Source: Gammaproteobacteria bacterium (ex Lamellibrachia satsuma) (GTDB taxonomy: Bacteria > Pseudomonadota > Gammaproteobacteria > Chromatiales > Chromatiaceae). Taken from it: DNA of 64,000 bases. This document shows positions 1-9,856 of the stretch, one piece after another. Location of the stretch: assembly GCA_019623805.1 (NCBI GenBank), contig CP053680.1:1178001-1242000 (forward strand). The letters are read 5' to 3'. Both the position numbers and the translations under genes were made by a program. How positions within the stretch are numbered: the stretch's first letter is position 1; each line of letters begins with the position of its first letter. The notes beneath the pieces are model-generated. The model had not been told where the DNA came from, searched no databases, and saw only the letters and a list, made by a program, of their open reading frames with translations.

Positions 1-126
1 GCCGACGCCTATCTTTGGCCGAAAGCAGTAGCGCAACGCGATACAAAACCCAGAATACACTTCGGCATAGGCGTCGGTAGCGGCGGTTACTCCCGCGGCG
101 GCGTCGGGATCGGAGTCGGTTTTTGA
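1..126 (+). CDS. C-terminal end of an unidentified glycine-rich protein (partial)
   Basis: The first 41 codons of the window form an open frame that ends in TGA at 124-126; the start lies outside the window. The last 20 residues are a Gly/Val/Ile-rich run (GIGVGSGGYSRGG...) ending in Phe. Such a tail is seen in some small outer-membrane or lipoprotein-type envelope proteins, but the fragment is too short to assign a family. The next gene starts 55 bases downstream on the same strand. That the frame is coding is an inference from its clean reading and plausible composition. Confidence 0.5.
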   Translation, partial: ADAYLWPKAVAQRDTKPRIHFGIGVGSGGYSRGGVGIGVGF

Positions 127-181
127 GCGTCACACAACTTAACAGCCACCTGCGTGCTGCAATCTGTAGAAAGGCATAATC

Positions 182-1261
182 ATGGAATGGCTGTCAAATA
201 CATTCCCTATGTTCAGCCACTATATGCCGGCACTTATCACTGCCGCAGTCATTGTCGTGATCGTCTGGACATCCAACAGATCCCTCATCACCCGGCGCAC
301 CAACCTGGGCGCAGAGGCAAAGCTGCCCCGCCAGTTACTCATTCTAGGCCTGACATTGGTCGGAATACTGATCCTGCTCTTTCAAATCCCGATGTCGGAG
401 GTCGCGCGAGGACAGATACTCGGTCTGCTTGGCATCGTACTTACCGGTGTCATCGGCCTCTCATCCACTACCTTTGTCACCAATATCATGGCGGGGATGA
501 TGCTGCGGGTGGTGCGCAGCTTTCGATCCGGGGATTTCATCCGTATCGGCGATCAATTTGGGAAAGTCACTGACCGGGGGCTGTTTCACACCGAGATCCA
601 AACCGAAGACCGGGATCTGACAATCTTTCCAAATCTGTTTCTGATCACGACGCCTGTCACCGTCGTCCGCAGATCAGGCACGATTATCTCAACAACTCTC
701 TCTCTTGGTTATGAAATGCCCCGCGCCCGTATCGAGGCGTTATTAATCGAAGCGGCAGAGGAGGTAAAATTATCCGAGTGTTTCGTTCAAGTCACCGAGA
801 TTGGCGATTACGCGGTAACCTATCGAATCGCAGGATTTCTGCCGGAAGTGAAACATCTATTGACTGCCCGCTCGAATCTGCGAAAGATGGTACTGGATGT
901 ACTTCACCAAAACGGCATCGAAATCGTTTCTCCGTCCTTTATGAACCAGCGCCAATATGGATTGGAAAGTCGATTTATTCCGACGGACACAAGCGCCAAG
1001 CAGGATGATTTGGTTGCCAGTGACGATTCACCGGAAACCATCATGTTCGACAAGGCAGATGAGGCAGAAGAGCTCGATCAACTCCGTGATGAGCTTGAGC
1101 GCCATAAATCGCGTAATCAGGAACTCAGCGAATTGTTAAAAACCAACAGCGAATACGATACGGCGGCGATCAAAGCAGAAGTCGAATCCAACGAACAGCG
1201 AATCCTTCAACTTTCAGAAATTATTGAAACGAAAACATCTGATTCGAAGCCTGAAAAATAA
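182..1261 (+). CDS. MscS-family mechanosensitive ion channel
   Basis: The protein (359 aa) has the build of a small MscS-type channel. Three hydrophobic segments lie at about residues 13-30, 50-68 and 80-105; the third is Gly/Ala-rich, as in the pore helix. A beta-domain follows with FRSGDFIRIGDQFGKV, close to the MscS motif after the pore helix, and then an alpha/beta cytoplasmic part. From about residue 285 the chain is acidic and predicted coiled coil (DELERHKSRNQELSELL), an extension beyond the usual core. By family it would open under membrane tension to release solutes in osmotic downshock. An AGAAAGG-like ribosome site precedes the ATG. The gene lies 10 bases before the ThDP enzyme gene, so the two may be cotranscribed, although their base composition differs. 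Confidence 0.85.
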   Translation: MEWLSNTFPMFSHYMPALITAAVIVVIVWTSNRSLITRRTNLGAEAKLPRQLLILGLTLVGILILLFQIPMSEVARGQILGLLGIVLTGVIGLSSTTFVTNIMAGMMLRVVRSFRSGDFIRIGDQFGKVTDRGLFHTEIQTEDRDLTIFPNLFLITTPVTVVRRSGTIISTTLSLGYEMPRARIEALLIEAAEEVKLSECFVQVTEIGDYAVTYRIAGFLPEVKHLLTARSNLRKMVLDVLHQNGIEIVSPSFMNQRQYGLESRFIPTDTSAKQDDLVASDDSPETIMFDKADEAEELDQLRDELERHKSRNQELSELLKTNSEYDTAAIKAEVESNEQRILQLSEIIETKTSDSKPEK

Positions 1262-1270
1262 TAAAGTTAG

Positions 1271-2941
1271 ATGAAAATCCAAGTCAGTGAACTAATTATA
1301 AAATACATGGAGCGTTTGGGTATCGAGGCTATTTTTGGCATGCCCGGCGCTCACATATTACCTGTTTATGACGCATTGTATGATTCAGATATTCAAAGCA
1401 TATTAGCCAAACATGAACAGGGCGCAGCTTTCATGGCTGGCGGATACGCCAGAGCCTCCAATACAATATCTGCCTGTATAGCAACTGCCGGACCTGGTGC
1501 CACGAATCTGATAACGGGGGTTGCCAATGCTTATGCGGACAGGTTACCAATCCTTGTCATTACAGGTGAAACATCAACCCATATTTTTGGTAAAGGTGGT
1601 CTCCAGGAAAGCTCTGGAGAAGGCGGCAGCATCGATCAGGCAGTCCTGTTCAAAAGCATCACAAAATATAGTAAAACCGTAGAAAGAACCGACTATCTTG
1701 CCCAGGTTTTGAATCAGGTTTCCACAATACTGCTCTCCCCAAACCCTGGACCGGTACTCCTCAGCTTTCCATTTAATGTTCAGAAAGAGATGGTTGACGA
1801 CGCGATCCTGGATAACATAAAGACAAAACTGCGTGTTCATAGAGTCCAAGAGGATTTTCCCGCCGTAGAATCACTATCCAGGCAGATAATCGATGCCAAC
1901 AACCCTGTCATAGTAGCCGGGTATGGTTGTATAAAATCAGGCGCCCAGGAGATCGTCTCCCGGTTGAGCGAATCGATGAATATTCCTGTTGCAACCAGCC
2001 TCAAGGGAAAGGGCATTATTGGGGAGCATGCGACACTATCCCTTGGAAGCCTGGGGGTCACCTCAAATGGCAACGCCTACAGATACATTGTAGAAAAAGC
2101 GGATCTGTTAATTTTTCTTGGCGCAGGCTTTAACGAAAGAACAAGTTACTTATGGGATGAAAAACTGCTGAGAAATAAAAAAGTCGTGCAGATCGACAAC
2201 GATAATGACCAGCTGGAAAAGGTCTTCGAAGCAGAGGTTGCAGTTCATGGAGACATCAGAGAAATCCTGTCTGGTGTACTGAAAAATATCGACAAGAGCG
2301 GGTGCGCCAAAAAAAGCATCAAGGAGATCGGAAAGAATATAGAAAAACTGGCAAAGTATTCAAATACTGGAGAATCCTCGGTTTCCCAGCCGGAATTTTC
2401 GCTGGCAGAAGGTTTTTTCACAAACTTGGAAAAATATTTCCCAGAGGAGATTCTTCTCTTTGACGATAATATCATTTTTGCACAAAACTTCTTTAGCGTA
2501 TCCCGAGGCAACCACTACTTCCCAAACTCTGGAATCTCCTCATTGGGACATGCTGTTCCAGCAGCAATTGGCGCAAGGTTCTCCATGCATATGCCGACAT
2601 TTGCCATTCTTGGTGATGGTGGGTTTCAGATGTGCTGCATGGAGATAATGACGGCGGTCAACTACAGCATACCGCTAAATATTGTTGTTTTTAACAACTC
2701 CACAATGGGCCTCATCCGCAAGAACCAATTCCAGCAGTACAACAAACGATTCATCAATTGCGACTTCATCAATCCTGACTATAAACACCTCGCCAGGTCT
2801 TTTGGGATAAACCACAAAACAATCAAAACTGAGTCAGACATTACCGATTTATTTATAAACAGTGACCTTGAAGATTCAATAAATCTTATAGAGATAATCA
2901 TTGATAAAAATGCCTTTCCAACCTACATGTCAAAAAGATAA
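1271..2941 (+). CDS. ThDP-dependent acetolactate-synthase-like enzyme
   Basis: This 556-residue protein has the three-domain layout of acetolactate synthase/decarboxylase enzymes. The N-terminal pyrimidine-binding domain carries the catalytic Glu49 in AKHEQGAAFMAGGYAR and the GPGATN motif. A central domain follows, and the C-terminal diphosphate domain has GDGG at 448-451 and the matching NN at 475-476. These show that it binds thiamine diphosphate and Mg2+. The substrate is not evident: there is no ilvN-like small subunit and no other ilv gene nearby. Its immediate partner is a glycosyltransferase-like gene 18 bases downstream, so a role in making an unusual sugar or keto-acid decoration is possible, but that is inference. 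The gene is visibly AT-richer than its neighbours, which suggests horizontal transfer. Confidence 0.8.
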   Translation: MKIQVSELIIKYMERLGIEAIFGMPGAHILPVYDALYDSDIQSILAKHEQGAAFMAGGYARASNTISACIATAGPGATNLITGVANAYADRLPILVITGETSTHIFGKGGLQESSGEGGSIDQAVLFKSITKYSKTVERTDYLAQVLNQVSTILLSPNPGPVLLSFPFNVQKEMVDDAILDNIKTKLRVHRVQEDFPAVESLSRQIIDANNPVIVAGYGCIKSGAQEIVSRLSESMNIPVATSLKGKGIIGEHATLSLGSLGVTSNGNAYRYIVEKADLLIFLGAGFNERTSYLWDEKLLRNKKVVQIDNDNDQLEKVFEAEVAVHGDIREILSGVLKNIDKSGCAKKSIKEIGKNIEKLAKYSNTGESSVSQPEFSLAEGFFTNLEKYFPEEILLFDDNIIFAQNFFSVSRGNHYFPNSGISSLGHAVPAAIGARFSMHMPTFAILGDGGFQMCCMEIMTAVNYSIPLNIVVFNNSTMGLIRKNQFQQYNKRFINCDFINPDYKHLARSFGINHKTIKTESDITDLFINSDLEDSINLIEIIIDKNAFPTYMSKR

Positions 2942-2959
2942 ACCACGGCTTCATGCATT

Positions 2960-4807
2960 ATGGTTTCGGCCTCTTACAAAATTCTCACCCGCTTTCTTGA
3001 GACACACACCAATAATCCAGCATTAAACCTTCTTAACAAATCACTCAAGAAGAAACTATCTCTATCTTCTGCTCAGAAACAGATCGATGAGATTCTTCCC
3101 GTCTATCAAACATCCATTCAAAATATTGAAAAAGATTTCCTGACATCAAATTACGATGACGTACTCATCGAATGGTATCACCTGCTTTTTCAGGAGATGG
3201 AGAGCCATATTGCCTTAACGGGGCGCGATTCCAGGCATAAATTCGTCATCATTATTCCTGTCGCCGACAGGCCTCAACATCTGCGAAACTGTCTGACCAG
3301 CCTGCTCAATCTCTGTCAATTGTTTCAATATGGTGGATTCCAGGATCACAAATTCAACAAAGTATCCGTGATTATTGCCGATGACTCAAAACACTCAAAT
3401 AGTATTCTGGATAACAGGGAAATCTCTCATTATTTCAATGATCACGGGCTTGAAACCCTCTACTTTGGTCAAGAAGAGCAACTGGAACAGATCGACCAAC
3501 TGACAAATGAAAAGAGAAAATCATTGGCAGGTGTATTGGGAAGCTTTGACAGATCTGCCTTCTACCACAAAGGCCCGTCCTTGATGCGTAATATTGTCTA
3601 TCTCAAGCTGAATGAGATGAACAAGCAGGAGGAGAATCTTCTATTCTATTTTGTTGACAGCGATCAGGAATTTAGAGCCAGGGTTCAATCAGATAATGGC
3701 GATAAGGATATCTACGCCATCAACTACTTTTACGAATTGGACAGGGCATTTTCATCTAATGAAATCAGCGTACTGACGGGAAAGGTGGTCGGCGACCCCC
3801 CCGTTTCTCCTTCCGTTATGACCGGAACATTTCTTGATGACGTCATTGCCTTTTTGCTTCAAATGGTAGAATCAGATGCCGGACACTCCTGTCAGTTCCA
3901 CCAGGCAGCCCGCCGCAATGCCAACGAGGCCGCTTATCACGACATGGCCAATCTGTTTGGCTTCACACCAACATCAAACACCTATAGATACAACTGCACA
4001 CTGGATGGCAAGCATGATAACTGTCACTGCCTTGTAGATTTCTCCAGCAAGTTAAACCAGTTCTTTTATGGAGAGCATCCCACCAGAAAAAGTTACTTCA
4101 GCCATGAAGTCGATATTCACAACACCACTCCCGCAAGAACCGTCTATACCGGAAATTATATTTTCAACAAAAATGGATTGAACCATTTCATCCCGTTCGC
4201 AAGCCTCAAACTAAGGATGGCAGGACCTGTCCTTGGAAGACTGATCAGATCCGAGTTAGAAGATCAATTTATCTCGGCAAACCTGCCGATGCTCCACAAT
4301 CGAACGGTAGAAAAGACCGGCCAATCAGAATTCAGACCCGGCATAGAGAAACGGGCCGACAACATCGACCTGTCAGGAGAGTTCGAACGGCAGTTTTTTG
4401 GTGATGTAATGCTGTTTACCATCGAAAAACTGGCTGAGGCAGGTTATCCAATGCAGATGCCAGCCAAGGCATTCATCGTTCAGACATTGGGCACAACAGA
4501 AGAAAACATCCTTCGGCAATACAGTGAAAAGCGCACAGAGATAGTGGGCAAGTTGGAACAGTTAAAGATAATCTTTTCCAACAAAGACAGCTGGTGGAAT
4601 CAATCGAAGACAATAGAGCCTGCAGCCGAAAACTTCAACCTGTTTATAAATAATATAGATAATAATTTTGGAAAAAATTCCCGGTGTTTTGCACTTATAA
4701 ATTCAACGGCTCACAGAAAAAAGCGCAAAGATGAGATTCTCAATGCAATCATGCGATATAGAAAAGAGAGGAAATCCTGGAAAAGTGCCTTAGCTGAGAG
4801 ATCGTAG
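2960..4807 (+). CDS. glycosyltransferase-like protein of unknown function
   Basis: The protein (615 aa) has no family I can name with certainty. Residues 95-240 resemble a GT-A glycosyltransferase core: a hydrophobic strand leading into FVIIIPVADRPQHL (95-108), a second strand VSVIIADDS (135-143), and FYFVDSDQEF (229-238), which looks like the metal-binding DxD position. The rest, including a Cys/His-containing stretch near residues 345-360 (NCTLDGKHDNCHC), has no recognised motif. There is no signal peptide or membrane segment. It begins 18 bases after the ThDP enzyme and shares its AT-rich composition, so the two probably form a transferred two-gene unit. The glycosyltransferase call rests on local motif resemblance only. 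Confidence 0.5.
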   Translation: MVSASYKILTRFLETHTNNPALNLLNKSLKKKLSLSSAQKQIDEILPVYQTSIQNIEKDFLTSNYDDVLIEWYHLLFQEMESHIALTGRDSRHKFVIIIPVADRPQHLRNCLTSLLNLCQLFQYGGFQDHKFNKVSVIIADDSKHSNSILDNREISHYFNDHGLETLYFGQEEQLEQIDQLTNEKRKSLAGVLGSFDRSAFYHKGPSLMRNIVYLKLNEMNKQEENLLFYFVDSDQEFRARVQSDNGDKDIYAINYFYELDRAFSSNEISVLTGKVVGDPPVSPSVMTGTFLDDVIAFLLQMVESDAGHSCQFHQAARRNANEAAYHDMANLFGFTPTSNTYRYNCTLDGKHDNCHCLVDFSSKLNQFFYGEHPTRKSYFSHEVDIHNTTPARTVYTGNYIFNKNGLNHFIPFASLKLRMAGPVLGRLIRSELEDQFISANLPMLHNRTVEKTGQSEFRPGIEKRADNIDLSGEFERQFFGDVMLFTIEKLAEAGYPMQMPAKAFIVQTLGTTEENILRQYSEKRTEIVGKLEQLKIIFSNKDSWWNQSKTIEPAAENFNLFINNIDNNFGKNSRCFALINSTAHRKKRKDEILNAIMRYRKERKSWKSALAERS

Positions 4808-4808
4808 A

Positions 4809-4865
4809 CCTGATCAAGCGTAGCGGATCGGGATTGCCGGTTCCGCTGCGCTTGAACCGGCCTAT
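4809..4865. repeat. REP-like palindromic repeat, copy A
   Basis: The intergenic sequence contains AAGCGTAGCGGA and, after a short loop, TCCGCTGCGCTT, its reverse complement with one mismatch. The outer sequences CCTGATC and ACCGGCCTA recur in reverse orientation at 9857-9938. It lies between convergent genes, where REP-type elements are common. Confidence 0.6.
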
Positions 4866-4944
4866 CTGTTAGGGTCTGTTAACACTAAACGCGCCACGTA
4901 ACCCAACAGCTGTTGGCCGGGTTATGTTGAATTGTGCTGAATAG

Positions 4945-5628
4945 TTACCCGGCTTTTTTATTGGCAACACGATCCCTGAGATAGATCGGCAAGGCCAGTT
5001 CAGGTGCCACACTATTCCCCGCCTCAAAACCCGCCACACCCAGCAGGGCCACATCCTCCGCACTGCAATAGAGATCAGGCATCTGTTCTTCCAAACCTGC
5101 ACCCATACGTTCTGCCAACAGCCCACCATACACAGCCCAGCCTGTCCCGACACCGTACCAGCCATCACCATCCGGAAGGTTAACATCTTCGGCTTTCGCG
5201 ACTGTTTCCCTACCCTCTAATTCAACCAGTCCAGCTGCACCAAGATGATAAGCCGCCCAGTAGACCTCACCCATGCGCGCATCAAACGCCGGCAACAGCC
5301 GCTTAAAGCCGCTCTCCCGGCAGGCACGCTGGGCCAAAGCAGCAAGCGTGGAGACCGGCACTACCGGTAGGTCAGCTGCAAATGCCACCCCCTGAACCAC
5401 ACCGGTGGCAATCCGCACTCCAGTGAATGATCCCGGACCCCGGCCGAATGCAATGGCATCCAGTTGCGGCGGCACCAAACCCGCCTCATTCAACAGTTCA
5501 TCCATCATGGCAAGTACCAGTTCACTATGACCTCTTGGGCGTACTTCGTAGCGCAAGTGAATCTCACCATCGATTGAGAGGGCAACGGAGCAGGCTTCGG
5601 CAGCAGTTTCGAGGGCAAGCAATTTCAT
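4945..5628 (-). CDS. tsaB: tRNA threonylcarbamoyladenosine biosynthesis protein TsaB
   Basis: TsaB pairs with TsaD and TsaE to make the t6A37 modification on tRNAs that read ANN codons. The 227-residue length is normal for the family. The N-terminus MKLLALETAAEACSVAL is the usual ASKHA-fold start (consensus LxIDTS...CSVAL), followed by the conserved HSELVLAMMDELL and FGRGPGSFTGVRIA segments. TsaB is the inactive paralogue of TsaD and acts as its dimer partner. The ATG is 39 bases after the stop of the RND transporter upstream on the same strand, so it may be read from the efflux transcript. Confidence 0.95.
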   Translation of the reverse strand: MKLLALETAAEACSVALSIDGEIHLRYEVRPRGHSELVLAMMDELLNEAGLVPPQLDAIAFGRGPGSFTGVRIATGVVQGVAFAADLPVVPVSTLAALAQRACRESGFKRLLPAFDARMGEVYWAAYHLGAAGLVELEGRETVAKAEDVNLPDGDGWYGVGTGWAVYGGLLAERMGAGLEEQMPDLYCSAEDVALLGVAGFEAGNSVAPELALPIYLRDRVANKKAG

Positions 5629-5667
5629 TGAGGGGGTCTCAACTCACAAAACAGGACACCGATTTTA

Positions 5668-8600
5668 TCAGTTCGTTGCCCGCAGCGCTTTTCTGCGTTC
5701 ACGACGTTCCTGCAAGCCCTGCAACAGATCCCACAAAACGGGCACGATAAACAGGGTCAGGGCGGTTGCCGTCGCCAGTCCGGCAACAAAGGTCGAAGCC
5801 ATGGTGCCCCAGATGAGCGAATAGCTTGGAAAACCTACTGCCATCGGCAGCAGGCCCAGAGTAGTGGTGAGCGTCGTCAAGACAATAGGGCGCAATCGAA
5901 CCTGGACTCCGTCAACGATTGCTTCCCGGCGTGACATACCGCGTCGATAGCGTTTATTGATAAAATCCACCAGTACCAGCGCATCGTTTACCACTACACC
6001 CGCAACGCCGATGACAGCAATAAAACTGTTGACTGTGAAGAGTGTCTGACTCACCAGCTTACCGAACACCACGCCAATCAACGCAAAGACGATTGCAGAC
6101 AGAATGATCAACGGTTGTAGATAGGACTGAAACTGCGTTGCCAGGATCACATACATGACCAACACTGCAATGATGAAAGCGTAGGCCAACGACTCGAATG
6201 ACCGCTGCGTATCTTCATGCTCGCCACCAAAAGTGACCGTTGCGCCGGGATACAAATCACGGACAGATTCATAATAGCGCTTTACCCCGTTCACGATGGC
6301 AGGCGTCGAGGTCGGTGCACCCGGCTTGATGTTTGCCTTCAGGCTGATGGCTCTTTGTCCCCGATATCGTTTTATCTCACCGGCTTCACTGTAAGTATGG
6401 ATTCTGACAAGATCGGCCAGGTGGAGAGGACGTTCAGCATCCTCCACAACCGGAATATAGAGCGCATTCTCCGGCTCTTTCAGCCTCTCCGGATCGATAT
6501 AGAGTTTGAGATCAACCTCTTCATCAATGTGCCGGTATTTACCCAGATAGCGGCCATCCAATACACTGGCGGCCAACTGCGTCACATGCGCGCTGTCGAG
6601 TCCATACTCAGCTACTCGATCCTGCAGCACTTCAAATTGAATCGCCCGTTTCGGCAGCCCCCGGTCATCCGCCAGATCAAGCAAGTGAGTTCCAATATCC
6701 GGATCTCCGCGCATATGATCAAGCAGATCCGTCGCCAAGGCCGACACCGATTCGATATTTGAACCCACCACACGCACGTTGATGTCCTTGCCACTTGGAG
6801 GGCCATCGTTCTGCGGGTGAATGTGCAGTTCAAACCCATCTGTCTCAAAGATCGGTTTGAGTTTTTCCCGCATCCGATCCAAATGCAGCAGGGGATCATC
6901 AAACGTCTGTTCATTCGCTGATGGCATGGTCACCATCACCGAACCGTGATTGTTACCATAGACCGGCTCATAATCCTCATTGAAATAGAAACCGGCATAA
7001 CCGGCCGCTGCCTTGGCCATCCCCGGCCCATCTGCCATCACTGCCTCAGAGATCTTCCGCACGCGTTTGTCCACCACCTCGATCGGTATGCTGCCTGGCC
7101 CCACCACATCGACATAGTAGAGTTTGTAGTCATCGGGAAAGAATTGAATACGGATCAACGGCACCTTGCCGCTGGCCGACAGACCCAACACGACCACAGC
7201 AGCACCGAACAGCAGCATCACCAAAACCACGCTGGTCAGGCGAAAACGCATTGTCAATTTCAGCAGGCTGCTGGTAAAACGCCGCAACACCCGCATCAGG
7301 GCATTGTCCCGCTTCACTGCGGTATTTTTCTTATCGGCTCTGGGCCCAAAGTCGAGGTAGTGAATGGGCAGGATCAGCAGACATTCGACCAGCGAGGCCA
7401 CTATGGCAAAGGTGACCGCCTTCGGCACCAAGGCAAAAAACTGTCCGGTCGTTCCGCTCATGATCAGCATCGGCAGAAAAGCTGCCACCGTTGTCATTGT
7501 TGCTGCGATCACCGGCAGGGCCACTTCGGAAGTTCCCTTGACGATCGCCTCCCGCAGTGGGCGCCCTTCCTGCACATGACGATAGATATTTTCCGTCACC
7601 ACAATGGCATCATCCACCACAATCCCAGTCACCAGAACAAAGGAGAAGAGCGTGATTTCGTTAAGGCTGTTTCCGGTGAGGTACATGATCAGCATGGTGA
7701 TCATGAAAGAGAAGGGTATGCCGATGGTAACCAGACCGGCATTACGTATACCCATGAAATACCAGATAATCAGGGAGACCAGAGTGATACCCACCAGCAT
7801 ATTCATACCGAGGGTGTTCAGGCCGTCCTTGATATAGACGGTGGAGTCCTGGGTCAGGACCAGCCCTACATCCTGTGCCTGCAGCAGGGGGCGATACTCA
7901 TCGACCACTGCCGCGACAGCATCACGGATATCCATGGCATTGCCGGCATCCGACTTGGTCACCTTCAGCGCCAGTGAAGGTTTGCCGTTTACCGACGAGA
8001 TCACGGTTGGATCCCGATAGCCCATCCCGGCCCGGCTTATTACATCTTCAACCCGTACCAGGCTGCCATCAGCATCAACCCGGATCACTGTCCCCAGAAC
8101 CTGTTTCAGAGAGTCGAAGCGTTCGTCAACCTTGACCAGGAATTGACCTGCACCGTTACTGAAATTACCGGCGGGCAGTGACACATTGGCCCTGTTTAAT
8201 GCATTGGCGACAGCATTGAAACTGACCCCAAGAGATTTAAGCCTCTCCGGGTCGAGCTTGACGTGAAACTCCTGGACATACTCTCCCGAGAGTTCAACCT
8301 CCTGTACTCCACCGATCTTCTGCAGCCGGGTTTTCATCTCCCCAGCCATCAGGGCCAGCGCCCGGTTTTCATGATCTCCAGTGAAATTCACCACGATCAC
8401 CGGCAGCCAGTCCTGCACTTTGGCATTGATCAGGTTGGGCGGATCAACGCTTTCCGGCAGTTCGCTGATAACATTGAGCACCTCAAACCGAACTTCGTTA
8501 TAGAGCGTGTCATAATCGGCGTCATCGACAAACTTTAAGCGAATGTGGGATCGTCCACTGAATGATGTGGCACTGATCCACTCCACATCATCTACCGATT

Positions 8601-8817
8601 CGAGTGCCTCCTCAATCTTGCGGGTTACCAGACTCTCCACATCGACCGGAGAGGCCCCCGGATAGACCGTGGAGATGATTACCTCTCCGAAACCAAAATT
8701 GGGGTAGCGTTCCGCCGGCAAGGAAAAAAGAGAGATAAATCCCACTACGATCAGAACGACGAACATCAGGTTGTAGAAAACCTTCTGTTTTAGCGAGAAT
8801 TTGACCACCGATTCCAT
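5668..8817 (-). CDS. RND-family efflux transporter permease
   Basis: This 1049-residue inner-membrane protein has the AcrB-type architecture: one N-terminal membrane helix (residues 12-33), a large periplasmic loop starting YPGASPVDVESLVTRKIEEAL, a helix bundle, a second periplasmic loop and a final bundle. The VTGIVVDDAIVVTENIYRHV segment contains the paired Asp residues of the proton relay, and GVAGVVVNDALVLVDFIN is its C-terminal counterpart. It would work as a trimer with the adaptor encoded 6 bases upstream, exporting drugs or other compounds by proton exchange. No outer-membrane TolC partner is encoded here. Substrate cannot be told from sequence. The divergent TetR gene and palindrome suggest repressor control. 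Confidence 0.93.
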   Translation of the reverse strand: MESVVKFSLKQKVFYNLMFVVLIVVGFISLFSLPAERYPNFGFGEVIISTVYPGASPVDVESLVTRKIEEALESVDDVEWISATSFSGRSHIRLKFVDDADYDTLYNEVRFEVLNVISELPESVDPPNLINAKVQDWLPVIVVNFTGDHENRALALMAGEMKTRLQKIGGVQEVELSGEYVQEFHVKLDPERLKSLGVSFNAVANALNRANVSLPAGNFSNGAGQFLVKVDERFDSLKQVLGTVIRVDADGSLVRVEDVISRAGMGYRDPTVISSVNGKPSLALKVTKSDAGNAMDIRDAVAAVVDEYRPLLQAQDVGLVLTQDSTVYIKDGLNTLGMNMLVGITLVSLIIWYFMGIRNAGLVTIGIPFSFMITMLIMYLTGNSLNEITLFSFVLVTGIVVDDAIVVTENIYRHVQEGRPLREAIVKGTSEVALPVIAATMTTVAAFLPMLIMSGTTGQFFALVPKAVTFAIVASLVECLLILPIHYLDFGPRADKKNTAVKRDNALMRVLRRFTSSLLKLTMRFRLTSVVLVMLLFGAAVVVLGLSASGKVPLIRIQFFPDDYKLYYVDVVGPGSIPIEVVDKRVRKISEAVMADGPGMAKAAAGYAGFYFNEDYEPVYGNNHGSVMVTMPSANEQTFDDPLLHLDRMREKLKPIFETDGFELHIHPQNDGPPSGKDINVRVVGSNIESVSALATDLLDHMRGDPDIGTHLLDLADDRGLPKRAIQFEVLQDRVAEYGLDSAHVTQLAASVLDGRYLGKYRHIDEEVDLKLYIDPERLKEPENALYIPVVEDAERPLHLADLVRIHTYSEAGEIKRYRGQRAISLKANIKPGAPTSTPAIVNGVKRYYESVRDLYPGATVTFGGEHEDTQRSFESLAYAFIIAVLVMYVILATQFQSYLQPLIILSAIVFALIGVVFGKLVSQTLFTVNSFIAVIGVAGVVVNDALVLVDFINKRYRRGMSRREAIVDGVQVRLRPIVLTTLTTTLGLLPMAVGFPSYSLIWGTMASTFVAGLATATALTLFIVPVLWDLLQGLQERRERRKALRATN

Positions 8818-8823
8818 ACCGGA

Positions 8824-9825
8824 TTACTCCCCACCCATGACGAATTCATCGCCTGGCTTGACCTCGGGAGCCGTCACCCTGACCCACTCCCCTGCCCTGC
8901 CCTTCGCACGACCCAGGAATACAACCCTGATATCACTGCCGTCTGCACGCTTCAGCCAGTGCTCTTCATAGCGTTCCGACACTGCCCCTGCAGGCAATAC
9001 CACTGCCCCGGAACGGGCGGGAAGATCGAGTGTCAACTCAGCACGCAGTCCACCCCTTGCACTCCTGGCATCTACCACTATCTCCAATTCAACATAGATC
9101 TTGTGGGAGGCTTCATCAAAGGAGGGTGAGACCCGCTCGATCTTCGCCACCATCTTCTGGCCCAGTCCGGGCAGAAAGAGCACCAACTTCTCACCCAGCC
9201 CCTGCAGGGTCTGAAATTCCGGCAACGATAGTGCGAATGGGACCAGCAGTCGGCTGTAATCTCCAACCCTGACCACCGGCTCGCCGCTATTGATCCACTG
9301 CCCCTGCTCCACATGGCGCTCGACCAGATGCCAACCATCAGGCGCGTTTATGCAGTGGCGCTTCTTTTTCTCACGCAGTTTCTCTTTCTGCACCTTGAGG
9401 GAAGCAATCTGACTGCGGGCGCTGTCAAGATTGCGTTGCGCATCGTCAAGCTGGCTCTCGGAGGAGCTCTTCTGTTTCAGCAACTGACTGAAACGTTTCA
9501 CCTGCTTTCGATAGTGGCGGACATCGACTTCAAGACGTTGTGTCTCAGCGCTATTGGCACGCAGGTCCAGTTTGATAAAGGTGTCATCAAGACAAACCAG
9601 CTGACGGTCGGCGTCGATTCGGTCACCCACATCAGCATTTACCTCCTCCACCCTGCCTGAGGCTTCTGCGGAGAGTGTCAGCAATGTGCGTGCCCTGGTA
9701 AACCCCGAGAGCACCTCCCGTTGCGTTGCGGCTTGTGCCGTCACCAGCTCCTTTGCATGGATATCAGCAGCGATCAGGCCACTGATCAGTAGCAGCACTC
9801 CCAAAACCTTCTGCATCACTTCCAC
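8824..9825 (-). CDS. RND efflux periplasmic adaptor (membrane fusion protein)
   Basis: The protein (333 aa) starts with a signal peptide of about 24 residues (hydrophobic VLGVLLLISGLIAA, ending IHA). It continues with a lipoyl half-motif (ASGRVEEVNADVGDRIDAD), a long helical hairpin rich in Lys/Gln/Leu (about residues 80-150, coiled coil), a second lipoyl half, and a beta-barrel region. This is the HlyD/AcrA adaptor order. It bridges the RND pump and an outer-membrane channel across the periplasm. There is no lipobox cysteine at the cleavage site, so it is probably soluble or held by the pump. It is the first gene of the operon and lies 6 bases before the permease. Confidence 0.9.
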   Translation of the reverse strand: MEVMQKVLGVLLLISGLIAADIHAKELVTAQAATQREVLSGFTRARTLLTLSAEASGRVEEVNADVGDRIDADRQLVCLDDTFIKLDLRANSAETQRLEVDVRHYRKQVKRFSQLLKQKSSSESQLDDAQRNLDSARSQIASLKVQKEKLREKKKRHCINAPDGWHLVERHVEQGQWINSGEPVVRVGDYSRLLVPFALSLPEFQTLQGLGEKLVLFLPGLGQKMVAKIERVSPSFDEASHKIYVELEIVVDARSARGGLRAELTLDLPARSGAVVLPAGAVSERYEEHWLKRADGSDIRVVFLGRAKGRAGEWVRVTAPEVKPGDEFVMGGE

Positions 9826-9856
9826 TCCCTATGTCACTATTTGCGCTATTTCAGTG

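Noticed and set aside
4890..4970. Possible terminator after tsaB (GCCGGGT/ACCCGGC arms)
   Set aside because: The arms are about 28 bases apart and there is no T run, so it is not a convincing terminator.
6946..7977. Long open frame (343 aa) on the plus strand inside the RND permease
   Set aside because: It is antisense to a well-supported transporter gene; composition (His/Gln-rich, no domains) is that of a codon-shadow frame.
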